64,000 nt of DNA from Ulvibacter litoralis (GTDB lineage: Bacteria > Bacteroidota > Bacteroidia > Flavobacteriales > Flavobacteriaceae): contig NZ_FNBA01000002.1 of NCBI RefSeq assembly GCF_900102055.1, forward strand, positions 496,001 through 560,000. The letters are read 5' to 3'. The notes below the pieces were generated by a model, which ran no database searches, had not been told where the DNA came from, and was given only the letters and a program-made list of their open reading frames with translations. This document shows positions 26,999 to 34,922 of this stretch, piece after piece. Position 1 is the stretch's first letter. Each line of letters begins with the position of its first letter. The position numbers were made by a program, and so were the translations under genes.

Positions 26999-28392
26999 TA
27001 GGTTACAGGTATTTTGATGGTGAATGTAGTTCCTTTATGTGGTTCGCTTTCTACTAAAATAGTGCCATAATGGGCTGTAATTATCTGTTTTGTATAGTAT
27101 AAACCTAGCCCTAGTCCCTTTACCTTGTGTAGATTGCCTTCGCTAACCCGGTAAAATTTATCGAAGATACTGTCAAGTTCGTGCGACGGAATTCCAATAC
27201 CATTGTCACTAATTTGTACAGTATACATTCCATTTTTCATGAATGTTTTCATCGTAATGGATGGATTTTCAGAGCCGTATTTCACTGCATTTTCTAGAAT
27301 ATTAAACAAGGCTGTAGTAAAATGAAATTTGTCTATTCGAAGCATCACTTCCGAATTATTTAAATCCAATTCTAGTGAAATATCGGTACGTTGCGTCGAT
27401 AATTTAAAGTCTTCAATTAATTCTGAAAAATACACTGCATCAGTCACCGACTGCTTTGAGAGTACAATATCTTCACTGCTTAAACTGTTGGTGAGCACTT
27501 GATCTATGAGTTGTTGTAGTCGGTTGTTTTGTCGTTCTACGATGTTTAATGTAGTATCAAATTTAGAAGCATCATTGCGAATGGCTTCATTTTTTAAACT
27601 TTTTGTAGCAATGCTCAACGTAGCGAGCGGTGTTTTTAATTCGTGGGTAATATTATTGATGAAATCGGTTTTAATTTCTGCTGTTTTTTTCTGTGTGATT
27701 AGGTTTTTTATTGAATAATACAGCAAGCCAATTACAAATAGAAAGAGGAGTATTGAAGTAATTAAAAGGGATGCCAATCGTTTCAGCACAATTCTTTTCC
27801 AGTCTTTAATTAAAATGAGCTGTTTCGTATTTACTTCAAGACTATAGCTAGTAGTTTTAACTTCGTCAGCAACAGTGCCTATAAATTCATTTTCCGAGAA
27901 CCAATTAGACTTATTAATGGTTATAGCTTCTTTATTGTCAAAATCTTCACCAAAGAGACGGGTTTCTTTCCCTTTTGAATTTGTCAATATAGTATCTCTT
28001 TTGGACCCTTTTAAAATGATAATGGAGGTGATAACCGTTTTATAATTTACATCATACCCGAAATCTAATTTCTTTAATTCTTCTTGATATTGCTTTTTGT
28101 AAGCTACATTATTACTGTCCGCTTTGTTTTGAAGTCGTTCAATAACTTCATTTTTTGAAATTCTATGATTCTGATAATCTGCCAAATGATTCTTCAAATC
28201 TTCTCCCCAATCATCAAACAAATCGTCAAGTGCCTTTTTGGTATGAATATTCGACATTGCATTGTCTGTTTCAGAAATAAAAGCAGCCTTCTTTAATTGG
28301 TACGAATTATATATTAAGTACGTCTGTATGGACGATAACGCTAAAAGCGCTAAAACAGAGGTAAGTATTAGTATGGTTATTTTGTTTTTCAT
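26998..28392 (-). CDS. Sensor histidine kinase (RprX-like)
   Basis: 464 residues. Two transmembrane helices (about 5-25 and 210-228) flank a ~180-residue periplasmic sensor region. HisKA has the phosphorylated His in ITHELKTPLATLS near 250, and the HATPase domain has N (NILENAVKYG), G1 (DNGIGI) and G2 (GLGLGLYY) boxes. It phosphorylates the overlapping response-regulator gene product. The upstream gap contains TTAAC repeats, so autoregulation is likely. Confidence 0.94.
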   Translation of the reverse strand: MKNKITILILTSVLALLALSSIQTYLIYNSYQLKKAAFISETDNAMSNIHTKKALDDLFDDWGEDLKNHLADYQNHRISKNEVIERLQNKADSNNVAYKKQYQEELKKLDFGYDVNYKTVITSIIILKGSKRDTILTNSKGKETRLFGEDFDNKEAITINKSNWFSENEFIGTVADEVKTTSYSLEVNTKQLILIKDWKRIVLKRLASLLITSILLFLFVIGLLYYSIKNLITQKKTAEIKTDFINNITHELKTPLATLSIATKSLKNEAIRNDASKFDTTLNIVERQNNRLQQLIDQVLTNSLSSEDIVLSKQSVTDAVYFSELIEDFKLSTQRTDISLELDLNNSEVMLRIDKFHFTTALFNILENAVKYGSENPSITMKTFMKNGMYTVQISDNGIGIPSHELDSIFDKFYRVSEGNLHKVKGLGLGLYYTKQIITAHYGTILVESEPHKGTTFTIKIPVT

Positions 28393-28456
28393 TTTGGTTG
28401 GTTCTGCATATCAAAAATATAGATAATGCATAGTCTGCAAGGTGTTTTTTCTATCA

Positions 28457-28472
28457 TTAACCCCCGTTTAAC
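28457..28472. promoter_or_regulatory. TTAAC direct repeat, 11-bp phase (near kinase promoter)
   Basis: TTAAC at 28457 and at 28468, one helical turn apart, as is usual for OmpR/PhoB-type sites. A palindrome TTTAACGTTAAA (28467-28478) overlaps the second copy. The site is 65-80 bases upstream of the histidine-kinase start. Confidence 0.55.
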
Positions 28473-28552
28473 GTTAAAACCGTTGAAAACCGTTGTCTTT
28501 ATTGAATTTTGACACGTATGTTAATCCGTTCTGTTTTTCTTCGGAAAAATGA

Positions 28553-28580
28553 TTAACGTGTCTTTAACCTCGTGCTTAAC
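28553..28580. promoter_or_regulatory. Three TTAAC direct repeats, 11-12 bp phase (before DUF5916 gene)
   Basis: TTAAC at 28553, 28564 and 28576, spaced 11 and 12 bases, 55-82 bases upstream of the DUF5916 gene. They match the phase of the other TTAAC pair, suggesting one response regulator binds both. Confidence 0.58.
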
Positions 28581-28634
28581 CTGAATATGGTCAAGTGGGA
28601 AGCACCTTTGTTTACTGAAACAAAACCCACCACT

Positions 28635-31058
28635 ATGATCACTTTACAAAAACACATACTTACTTATTTTACACTCTTTCTTCTGTCTCTTTTTTCTGAA
28701 GTGATGGCGCAAAAGACCTTAGTGATTGAACCTATTTCTGAAGCAATAACAATTGATGGAACTTTATCTGAAGCTTTCTGGAAAACACACCTTCAAGAAG
28801 GGAATTTTATTCAATCGGCACCTAATAACGGTGAGCCAGCTACTCGAAGCACTCAAGTTGCTATTGGATACGATCATAATTATCTATACGTCGCAGCGGT
28901 GTTATTTGTGGCGAATAAAGAAGAAATAAATCACCAACTTACTGCGCGTGATGATAATGGAAATTCCGATTTTTTTGGAATACAATTAGATCCATTTGGA
29001 GAGGCGAGAGAAGGGTACGATTTTACTGTAACCGCAGCAGGAGTACAATTAGACGAAAAATTGAGCGCTACAGACGGCTACCGTAACTTTAATGTGGTTT
29101 GGCAAAGTGATGTGCAATTGTATGACGATAAATGGATTGTGGAGTTCAAAATTCCGTTTAATAGCATTCGCTTTCCGAAGGAAGACATGACTAATTTCAA
29201 AATTAATTTTCAACGTGTAGCTTCTAAACTTAACGAAGAGTCGTTCTGGAATCCTATAAAACCTGAAATTGACGGATTTCTAAACCAATTTGGAAATTTA
29301 AAAGGACTTCGGAAAGTAACACCACCATTAAATATTTCGTTGTATCCTTTTGTATCTGGAGTTAGTGAGAAGAGTGCTTCAGGAGAAACGAAAACAAGTT
29401 TGAATGGCGGATTAGACTTAAAATACGTGCTTAATAATGCGTATACATTGGATGTTTCGCTTATTCCCGATTTTAGTCAGGCTCCTTCAGACGATCAAAT
29501 TTTGAACCTTTCTCCATTTGAAATTCAGTACGATGAAAACCGACAGTTTTTTGTAGAAGGCACCGAAATTTTTGACAAAGGAGGCTATTTGTACACCCGT
29601 AGAATTGGCGGAACTCCTATTAATTCGCGTTTTACTACTTCGGAAAATGAAGAAATAGTAAGCAATCCTGTCTCTTCAAATATTATAAACTTATTGAAAG
29701 TTACAGGGAAATCGAGTAACGGACTCTCCATCGGGCTCCTAAACGGGGTGACCGATAAAAGTGAAGCTGAAGTTTTAAATACGGAAACAGGAACTATTCG
29801 AACGGTTGAAACAAATCCTCTTACCAATTACACATCTTTAGTATTGGATCAGAGCTTAAAAAACAACGCTTCTATTACCTTGGTAAATAATTCGGTATTG
29901 CGAAATGGACGTGCTTACGACGCGAACCTAACGGCACTTCAATACCAATGGTATAACGCGAAGCGGTCTTTTAGTCTTCGTGCTAAAAAAGGAATATCAC
30001 AGCAGTATTTTTCCGAAGAAAAAAATAAAATAGGACATGAATATTTTTTATACGCAGGAAAAATTAGTGGAAAATGGACGAGTGGAATTTCAGGAAAGTT
30101 ATATGACAAAACCTACAATCCGAACGATTTTGGGTATTTGTCAAGAAACAATCAATTGACGCTAACGTGGGATCTTCGTTATTCTGAAAACAATGCTAAA
30201 AAAACGTTTTCTAGATATCAATATTTCTTTTTACATCAGCAGCGCTATTATTACAGTTTGTTTAAAAATGAATTGACTTATTACAAGTTAGGAGGGAATG
30301 CTACAACTAAGAAAAGCAATCACGCCATCTTTGCCGAATGGACGTATATTCAGAAAGGAAGAAATTTTTATGAAGCGCGCGTAGAAGATCGATATTATAA
30401 CATTCCGGCACAAACGGAAGCCTTTTTTGAATATCAAACCAATAGTAATAAAAATCTCTCTTTTGCGGGGTATGTTGTGTTGGTAAATTATATGGATACG
30501 TCAATTTTTGATCGCGAGTTCATTGCTGGCTACGGAATACGCGCACGGATAGGACAACATTTAAACGCTTATTTTTCACAATCGTATGAGCATAAACCTT
30601 CAAATGCGGGCTTTTTAACTTTTGAAGATGACACCATTATTTTTGGACAACGAAGCATTCAAGAATGGGACAATAGTTTGACGCTAAATTTTGCGTTAAA
30701 CGCCAAGATGAATGTAAGTGCAAGACTGCGACACTATTGGATTCAAGTGGAAAATAAAAAACACTATGAGTTATTAGATTCGGGAGATTTAGTAGTAAGT
30801 AACACGAGCATTAATGTGAGCGATTTTGACGATAATTACAACAATGTAACCTTCGATTTTTTGGCGAAATGGCAATTTGCACCGGCAAGTGAATTAAGTT
30901 TTGGTTGTAAATTAGGAGCAACGCTTTTTAATACGGATGTACGCTCGTCATATTTTGATAATTTGAAAAATAGTATTGCAGAAAATAGCAATCAGACCCT
31001 ATCCTTAAAAATGACGTATTTTCTAGATGCAACTACCCTACGATCTATTCAATTTTAA
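28635..31058 (+). CDS. DUF5916 outer-membrane protein with N-terminal CBM9-like domain
   Basis: 807 residues from ATG 28635, which gives a proper signal peptide (MITLQKHILTYFTLFLLSLF ... VMAQ); an ATG further upstream would not. Residues about 25-215 form a carbohydrate-binding-family-9-like domain (ITIDGTLSEAFW, YDHNYLYVAAV, FGIQLDPFGEAREGYDF). The rest is a DUF5916 region, probably a large beta-barrel (many alternating strands, aromatic ends, ending in YFLDATTLRSIQF). Common in Bacteroidetes, role unknown. It is divergent from the two-component operon and may be a target of that regulator. Confidence 0.9.
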   Translation: MITLQKHILTYFTLFLLSLFSEVMAQKTLVIEPISEAITIDGTLSEAFWKTHLQEGNFIQSAPNNGEPATRSTQVAIGYDHNYLYVAAVLFVANKEEINHQLTARDDNGNSDFFGIQLDPFGEAREGYDFTVTAAGVQLDEKLSATDGYRNFNVVWQSDVQLYDDKWIVEFKIPFNSIRFPKEDMTNFKINFQRVASKLNEESFWNPIKPEIDGFLNQFGNLKGLRKVTPPLNISLYPFVSGVSEKSASGETKTSLNGGLDLKYVLNNAYTLDVSLIPDFSQAPSDDQILNLSPFEIQYDENRQFFVEGTEIFDKGGYLYTRRIGGTPINSRFTTSENEEIVSNPVSSNIINLLKVTGKSSNGLSIGLLNGVTDKSEAEVLNTETGTIRTVETNPLTNYTSLVLDQSLKNNASITLVNNSVLRNGRAYDANLTALQYQWYNAKRSFSLRAKKGISQQYFSEEKNKIGHEYFLYAGKISGKWTSGISGKLYDKTYNPNDFGYLSRNNQLTLTWDLRYSENNAKKTFSRYQYFFLHQQRYYYSLFKNELTYYKLGGNATTKKSNHAIFAEWTYIQKGRNFYEARVEDRYYNIPAQTEAFFEYQTNSNKNLSFAGYVVLVNYMDTSIFDREFIAGYGIRARIGQHLNAYFSQSYEHKPSNAGFLTFEDDTIIFGQRSIQEWDNSLTLNFALNAKMNVSARLRHYWIQVENKKHYELLDSGDLVVSNTSINVSDFDDNYNNVTFDFLAKWQFAPASELSFGCKLGATLFNTDVRSSYFDNLKNSIAENSNQTLSLKMTYFLDATTLRSIQF

Positions 31059-31649
31059 CTAATGCTGAAAGGGGAGAAGTGAGCGAACTTCAACTGCTTC
31101 TCCAGGAACTAAAGAGTCTAATTGAATTTCGCCAACGCGAACACGAACCAAACGCAGTGTAGGGAAACCCACGGCAGAAGTCATTTTTCGTACTTGTCGA
31201 AATTTCCCTTCCTTCAGCGTGATCGAAACCCAAGAAGTGGGGCCGTGACGTTCATCACGTATTTTTTGAGTTCGTGCTTTGAAGTTAGGCGATTCAATTT
31301 TACGAGCTTCCCCTGGTTTTGTAATGTATTTTTTGCCGTGTAATCCTATTTCAACGCCATTTTGTAGCAATGTAATGGCTTCCGAAGTAATAATTCCATC
31401 AACTTGCGCGTAGTATTCTTTTTCAATTTTTTTACTGTTAATCGTAGCGCTAAGCTTCCCGTTCGTAGTAAGAAGGAGTAAGCCCTCACTTTTTTCGTCC
31501 AAACGACCAATCGACATGGTTTCTACGGGGAAATCGTATAATTCGCCAAGAAACTTTTTTTTATGACTTTTTACATCATTGCTAATAAACTGACTAATAT
31601 AGCCGTAGGGTTTATGTAAAATAAAATGTCTGTGGTTGTTTGCTTCCAT
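31059..31649 (-). CDS. rluE: 23S rRNA pseudouridine synthase RluE-like
   Basis: 196 residues, a compact RsuA/RluB/E/F family enzyme without an S4 domain. The catalytic motif is IGRLDEKSEGLLLLTTNG, with the catalytic Asp in GRLD, and the C-terminal GKFRQVRKMTSAVGFPTLRL (here SVG replaced by SAVG) is also typical. It would isomerise U2457 of 23S rRNA if truly RluE. Its stop directly abuts the stop of the convergent DUF5916 gene. Confidence 0.9.
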   Translation of the reverse strand: MEANNHRHFILHKPYGYISQFISNDVKSHKKKFLGELYDFPVETMSIGRLDEKSEGLLLLTTNGKLSATINSKKIEKEYYAQVDGIITSEAITLLQNGVEIGLHGKKYITKPGEARKIESPNFKARTQKIRDERHGPTSWVSITLKEGKFRQVRKMTSAVGFPTLRLVRVRVGEIQLDSLVPGEAVEVRSLLPFQH

Positions 31650-31750
31650 ATTGATTATGAAACTGTTATTTTTTGGTAATTAAAACAACAAAATTACACG
31701 AATATGGTTAGCGATAAAGTAAAATGTTAAAAACTCAACTAAAATATACG

Positions 31751-31758
31751 TATCTTTG
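31751..31758 (+). promoter_or_regulatory. -7 promoter box of the cold-shock gene
   Basis: TATCTTTG fits TAnnTTTG; no clear -33 TTTG is present at the right distance (only GTTA). Transcription would begin about 25 bases before the ATG at 31789. Confidence 0.5.
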
Positions 31759-31788
31759 CACTCTAAATAATTAAAAACAAAAAAATTA

Positions 31789-32238
31789 ATGGCAGGATCA
31801 CAAGAGACCTACGGTAAAAAAGAACGCGAAAAAAAACGTTTAAAGAAACAAGAGGATAAGAAGAAAAAAGCAGCAGAACGCAAAGCTAACTCAAAAGGCG
31901 GCGGACTGGAAAATATGCTTGTATATGTTGATGAATTTGGACGTTTTACAGATACTCCTCCAGACCCTTCACAAAAAGTGAAAGTGGATGCAGAAAGTAT
32001 TGAAATTGGTGTTCCTAAAAGAGAAGCCGAAGAGGAAGTTGATCCAGTACACCAAGGAAGAGTAGATTTTTACGATAGCTCTAAAGGGTTCGGTTTTATT
32101 ATCGATAAGGTTGATCAAGAACGCTATTTCGTCCACGTGAGTGGAACCACAGAAGACATTACCGAAGGTAACACAGTTAGTTTTGAACTTGAAAAAGGTC
32201 AAAAAGGATTGAACGCGGTACGTGTTAAAAAAATCTAG
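31789..32238 (+). CDS. Cold-shock-domain protein with basic N-terminal extension
   Basis: 149 residues. The first ~45 are highly basic (KKEREKKRLKKQEDKKKKAA), then a linker, then a cold-shock domain at about 85-148 with RNP1 SKGFGFI and RNP2 YFVHVS. Single-stranded RNA/DNA binding is expected, probably as an RNA chaperone. A 15-base gap separates it from the DEAD-box helicase that follows, so the two form an RNA-remodelling operon. Its promoter has a TATCTTTG box at 31751. Confidence 0.93.
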   Translation: MAGSQETYGKKEREKKRLKKQEDKKKKAAERKANSKGGGLENMLVYVDEFGRFTDTPPDPSQKVKVDAESIEIGVPKREAEEEVDPVHQGRVDFYDSSKGFGFIIDKVDQERYFVHVSGTTEDITEGNTVSFELEKGQKGLNAVRVKKI

Positions 32239-32253
32239 TACAACAAACCCTAT

Positions 32254-33372
32254 ATGTCCACATTTTCAACTTTGGGAGTCCGTAAGGACTTTGTAAAATC
32301 TTTGAATGAAATTGGTATTAAAGAGCCAACACAAATTCAAGAAATTGCCATCCCAATACTATTAAACTCTGCAACAGATTTAATTGGATTAGCGCAAACC
32401 GGAACAGGAAAAACAGCTGCTTTCGGTCTTCCGCTATTGCAAAAAATTGACGCGTCAAATCCTGAGATTCAGGCGTTAATTTTGGCTCCAACAAGAGAAT
32501 TAGTACAGCAAATTCAAAAACAACTGTTCAAATTCACCAAATACTGTGATACTAAAATTTTTAGTGAAGGTGTGTATGGTGGAGAAAAAATTGACAAGCA
32601 AATTGCCGCGTTAAAACGTACCACTCATATTGTGGTTGCTACGCCTGGTCGTTTGTTAGACTTGATTGAACGTAAGGATATCAATATTAAAAACATTTCA
32701 ACATTAGTGCTCGATGAAGCAGACGAAATGTTGAGCATGGGATTTAAAGAAGATATCAATCGTATTTTAAAATTTACAAGCGGAACTCGAAATACTTGGC
32801 TTTTTTCGGCAACCATGCCAGAAGAGATTAAAAAGTTAATCAAAACCTACATGGCAGTCGATGCTCCAAGGGTAGAGGTGAACAAAGAGTCGCTAGTAAA
32901 TGCAAATATTACGCATCAATACATCACAACTACCATTAAAGACAAGGTTAATTTACTTGAGAAATTATTAGATAGTAGAGCGAAAGATCGCGGAATTATT
33001 TTCTGTAGAACCAAAGCGGGAACACAGAATTTAGCTACAGCCCTAAAAGACAAAGGTTTTTCAGTAGAAGCTTTGGAAGGTGATATGCAGCAAAAAGAAC
33101 GCGACAAAGTTATGCGCGCTTTTAAAAATGGAAGTCTACAGGTTTTAATTTCTACAGATGTTTCGGCACGTGGTATAGATGTCAATAATTTGGCATTCGT
33201 AATACACCATCAATTGCCAGATCAAATAGATTATTACACGCACAGAAGTGGAAGAACGGCTCGTGCTGGTAAAACAGGAGTTTCGTTAGCATTTATTATT
33301 CCTGGTGAAATTCAGAAAATACATGAACTTCGGAAAGTTTTAGGAATTCAATTTAAAGAAGTTTTCATCTAA
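32254..33372 (+). CDS. DEAD-box RNA helicase (short, RhlE-like core)
   Basis: 372 residues, just the helicase core with no long tail. Motifs in order: Q-motif EPTQIQEIAIP, I AQTGTGKT, Ia PTRELV, Ib TPGRLLD, II DEAD, III SAT, IV-V region IIFCRTKAG and STDVSARGID, VI HRSGRTARAGK. It probably unwinds RNA duplexes during ribosome assembly or mRNA decay, in cooperation with the co-transcribed cold-shock protein. One CTTCGGAA octamer is in its 3' end. Confidence 0.95.
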   Translation: MSTFSTLGVRKDFVKSLNEIGIKEPTQIQEIAIPILLNSATDLIGLAQTGTGKTAAFGLPLLQKIDASNPEIQALILAPTRELVQQIQKQLFKFTKYCDTKIFSEGVYGGEKIDKQIAALKRTTHIVVATPGRLLDLIERKDINIKNISTLVLDEADEMLSMGFKEDINRILKFTSGTRNTWLFSATMPEEIKKLIKTYMAVDAPRVEVNKESLVNANITHQYITTTIKDKVNLLEKLLDSRAKDRGIIFCRTKAGTQNLATALKDKGFSVEALEGDMQQKERDKVMRAFKNGSLQVLISTDVSARGIDVNNLAFVIHHQLPDQIDYYTHRSGRTARAGKTGVSLAFIIPGEIQKIHELRKVLGIQFKEVFI

Positions 33373-33418
33373 GTATTTCTCTCCGGAAGGATTATTTGCT
33401 GAGAAGAATATAAATTAA

Positions 33419-33454
33419 AAAAGCTGAAAGTTAGTCAAATAACTTTCAGCTTTT
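33419..33454. terminator. Bidirectional terminator between helicase and micro-ORF array
   Basis: AAAAGCTGAAAGTTA pairs perfectly with TAACTTTCAGCTTTT (15 base pairs) around GTCAAA, with T-runs on the plus strand and A/T on the minus. It ends both the helicase transcript and the leftward micro-ORF array. Confidence 0.93.
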
Positions 33455-33479
33455 CTTTTTGATTGATGAAGGGGAGGTG

Positions 33480-33614
33480 TTAAGACGCATACTGTTTTGT
33501 TGTGTAAGCCCAAGGATCGTGGCGGTTATAAATTTGTTCGGCTACATAAAGTAATTCGTCCCGTTTCTGTTGCACTATTTTTTTAGTCTTCTGAAGATTT
33601 TTATACGTTTTCAT
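33480..33614 (-). CDS. Micro-ORF A (44 aa), last of the tandem array
   Basis: A 44-codon ORF on the minus strand from ATG 33614, found by reading. The peptide starts MKTYKNLQKTKKIVQQK, is rich in Lys/Gln, and ends RHDPWAYTTKQYAS. It has no signal peptide or membrane helix. It differs in sequence from the three upstream micro-ORFs, but shares the A-rich leader (ATCAATCAAAATCAAAC) and the position at the end of the array just before the terminator. Product unknown; coding status is less certain than for the three paralogs. Confidence 0.6.
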   Translation of the reverse strand: MKTYKNLQKTKKIVQQKRDELLYVAEQIYNRHDPWAYTTKQYAS

Positions 33615-33654
33615 AGCAGTTTGTTTGATTTTGATTGATGTTTTTTACAATACG

Positions 33655-33741
33655 TTATCTAAAACGTCTTTTCTGATTCCAAGTATATGATTTACTGGTA
33701 GCGGTTCTTTCTGTTAACTGATTGGTGTGTAAGGTTCTCAT
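33655..33741 (-). CDS. Micro-ORF B (28 aa), tandem paralog
   Basis: 28 codons from ATG 33741. The peptide is MRTLHTNQLTERTATSK followed by SYTWNQKRRFR. It aligns end to end with micro-ORFs C and D without an internal gap (it lacks only the last Asn). Many DNA differences from C are silent (ACC/ACA, CAG/CAA, TTA/CTT), which is a sign of selection on the protein. It is strongly basic. Leader ATCAATCAAAAAACAACA precedes it. No known family is recognised. Confidence 0.75.
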   Translation of the reverse strand: MRTLHTNQLTERTATSKSYTWNQKRRFR

Positions 33742-33802
33742 AGTATGTTGTTTTTTGATTGATGAATTGATTTTGATGAATTTTATAAAAATACTTTTGT
33801 GC

Positions 33803-33892
33803 TTAATTTCTATAACGTCTTTTCAGATTCCAAGAATACGCTTTGCTTGTTGTACTTCTTTCTGTAAGTTGATTTGTGTGTAAGGTTCTCAT
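33803..33892 (-). CDS. Micro-ORF C (29 aa), tandem paralog
   Basis: 29 codons from ATG 33892: MRTLHTNQLTERSTTSK then AYSWNLKRRYRN. It starts exactly 151 bases from the starts of both B and D. The linker before B repeats the motif ATTCATCAAAATCAAT plus ATCAATCAAAAAA also found before C. Very similar to D, including the block NQLTERSTTSKAY; differences are mostly third-position. Unknown function. Confidence 0.78.
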   Translation of the reverse strand: MRTLHTNQLTERSTTSKAYSWNLKRRYRN

Positions 33893-33953
33893 GATATATT
33901 CTTTTTTGATTGATACATTGATTTTGATGAATTCTATATATACACTTTCGTGT

Positions 33954-34043
33954 TTAGTTTCTATAACGTCTTTTCATATTCCAAGCATATGCTTTACTTG
34001 TTGTACTTCTTTCTGTTAATTGATTACTGTTTAATGTTCTCAT
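33954..34043 (-). CDS. Micro-ORF D (29 aa), first in array
   Basis: 29 codons from ATG 34043: MRTLNSNQLTERSTTSK then AYAWNMKRRYRN, with seven Arg/Lys against one Glu. It is promoter-proximal. Compared with C, Leu CTT/TTA, Ser AGC/AGT, Ala GCG/GCA and Asn AAT/AAC are silent changes. A 19-base dyad at 34102-34120 lies 60 bases upstream. Candidate roles (RNA-binding peptide, toxin, signal or leader peptide) are guesses. Confidence 0.78.
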   Translation of the reverse strand: MRTLNSNQLTERSTTSKAYAWNMKRRYRN

Positions 34044-34101
34044 CGTGTTTTTTGTTTTGTGGTTATATCTAATAGACGAGAGTTACTTCTTAATGTTACA
34101 G

Positions 34102-34120
34102 TACTATGTAAAACATAGTA
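34102..34120. promoter_or_regulatory. Dyad upstream of the micro-ORF array
   Basis: TACTATG, TAAAA, CATAGTA: a perfect 7-base inverted repeat with 5-base spacer, in the presumed control region between the fibre-operon terminator and micro-ORF D. It has no T-run and could be an operator. Confidence 0.5.
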
Positions 34121-34171
34121 GTAATTTAACAAAGTATTAACAAATAGAGTTGGAGCTACGTATCTTTCCGA

Positions 34172-34210
34172 AGAAAAAAGAAAAGGGCATCAAACTTAAT
34201 TGATACCCTT
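34172..34210 (-). terminator. Terminator of the fibre-protein operon
   Basis: On the minus strand AAGGGTATCAA pairs with TTGATGCCCTT (one G-U pair) over a 6-base loop and is followed by TTTTCTTTTTTC. It separates the three-gene fibre operon from the micro-ORF array. Confidence 0.82.
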
Positions 34211-34253
34211 GACTCAACTTAACATAAACTTAGTTATTAACAAACTAAAAACT

Positions 34254-34910
34254 TTAAAACCCACTAGGCAATGGGGCTACACCAGTTTCTGAATTACCCA
34301 TATCTACAGTAATACCAGATTGTTCTTTAGTAATGAATCCGTTGCGATATATAATTACATTTAAGTATAAATCGATAGGAGAATCTACATAAGCTGATCC
34401 ATTATTAGACCTAAAAGTTCCATTATTAATGAAACCTCTTAGAAACCAAGTGTTGGTTGTGGTATTTTTATAGGCATAAATCTGATGCCCTTCAATGTTA
34501 TTGTTTCTAATATTACTATGCGACATAATATCTGTGTTGCCGGTAATAGCTTCCACAAAATAAAATCCTTGTACGGTTACAATATATTCACTTGTAGCAA
34601 TTTTTGTATCGTAATCTTGAAGTCCGTTTGTAGAAAGATCTTTAAAAACATATTCAGCATAATTAGTTGGTCCATATTTGCTAACCAACAAGTTGTATTT
34701 TAAAACTTCGTCTGTAGTAGATTTAATTAATAATTTTGAATCGCGAATTTGTGTGTACTCTCCTGGATTTTCTAAAAATAAACTTAAGTCAGTTTTTACA
34801 TTTCCAACGACGTCTAGGGTTGCCGATGGTGATGATGTATTAATACCTACTTGTGCGTAAACAGTTAAATTAACTACAAAAAAGAGTATGTATAAGGTAG
34901 TATTTTTCAT
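34254..34910 (-). CDS. Secreted fibre-stalk-like protein, paralog 3
   Basis: 218 residues, signal peptide ending TVYAQ. The first mature segment VGINTSSPSATLDVVGNVKTD is the stalk motif found at the base of many Bacteroidetes adhesin- and tail-fibre-like surface proteins. The C-terminal ~130 residues are beta-rich (EYIVTVQGFYFVEAITGN, TNTWFLRGFINNGTF, ending ETGVAPLPSGF). Third of three tandem paralogs on one strand, 12 bases after the previous one. Probably envelope-exposed; binding partner unknown. Confidence 0.82.
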   Translation of the reverse strand: MKNTTLYILFFVVNLTVYAQVGINTSSPSATLDVVGNVKTDLSLFLENPGEYTQIRDSKLLIKSTTDEVLKYNLLVSKYGPTNYAEYVFKDLSTNGLQDYDTKIATSEYIVTVQGFYFVEAITGNTDIMSHSNIRNNNIEGHQIYAYKNTTTNTWFLRGFINNGTFRSNNGSAYVDSPIDLYLNVIIYRNGFITKEQSGITVDMGNSETGVAPLPSGF

Positions 34911-34922
34911 GATAGAGTAGGT

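Noticed and set aside
28572-28634. Earlier start for the DUF5916 gene
   Set aside because: The upstream segment would disrupt the signal peptide and overlaps the TTAAC repeats; ATG 28635 gives a proper signal sequence.
33601-34043. Regularly spaced repeats resembling a CRISPR array
   Set aside because: The 151-base units contain open, conserved reading frames with mostly silent differences, and the linkers are not unique spacers; no cas genes are present.
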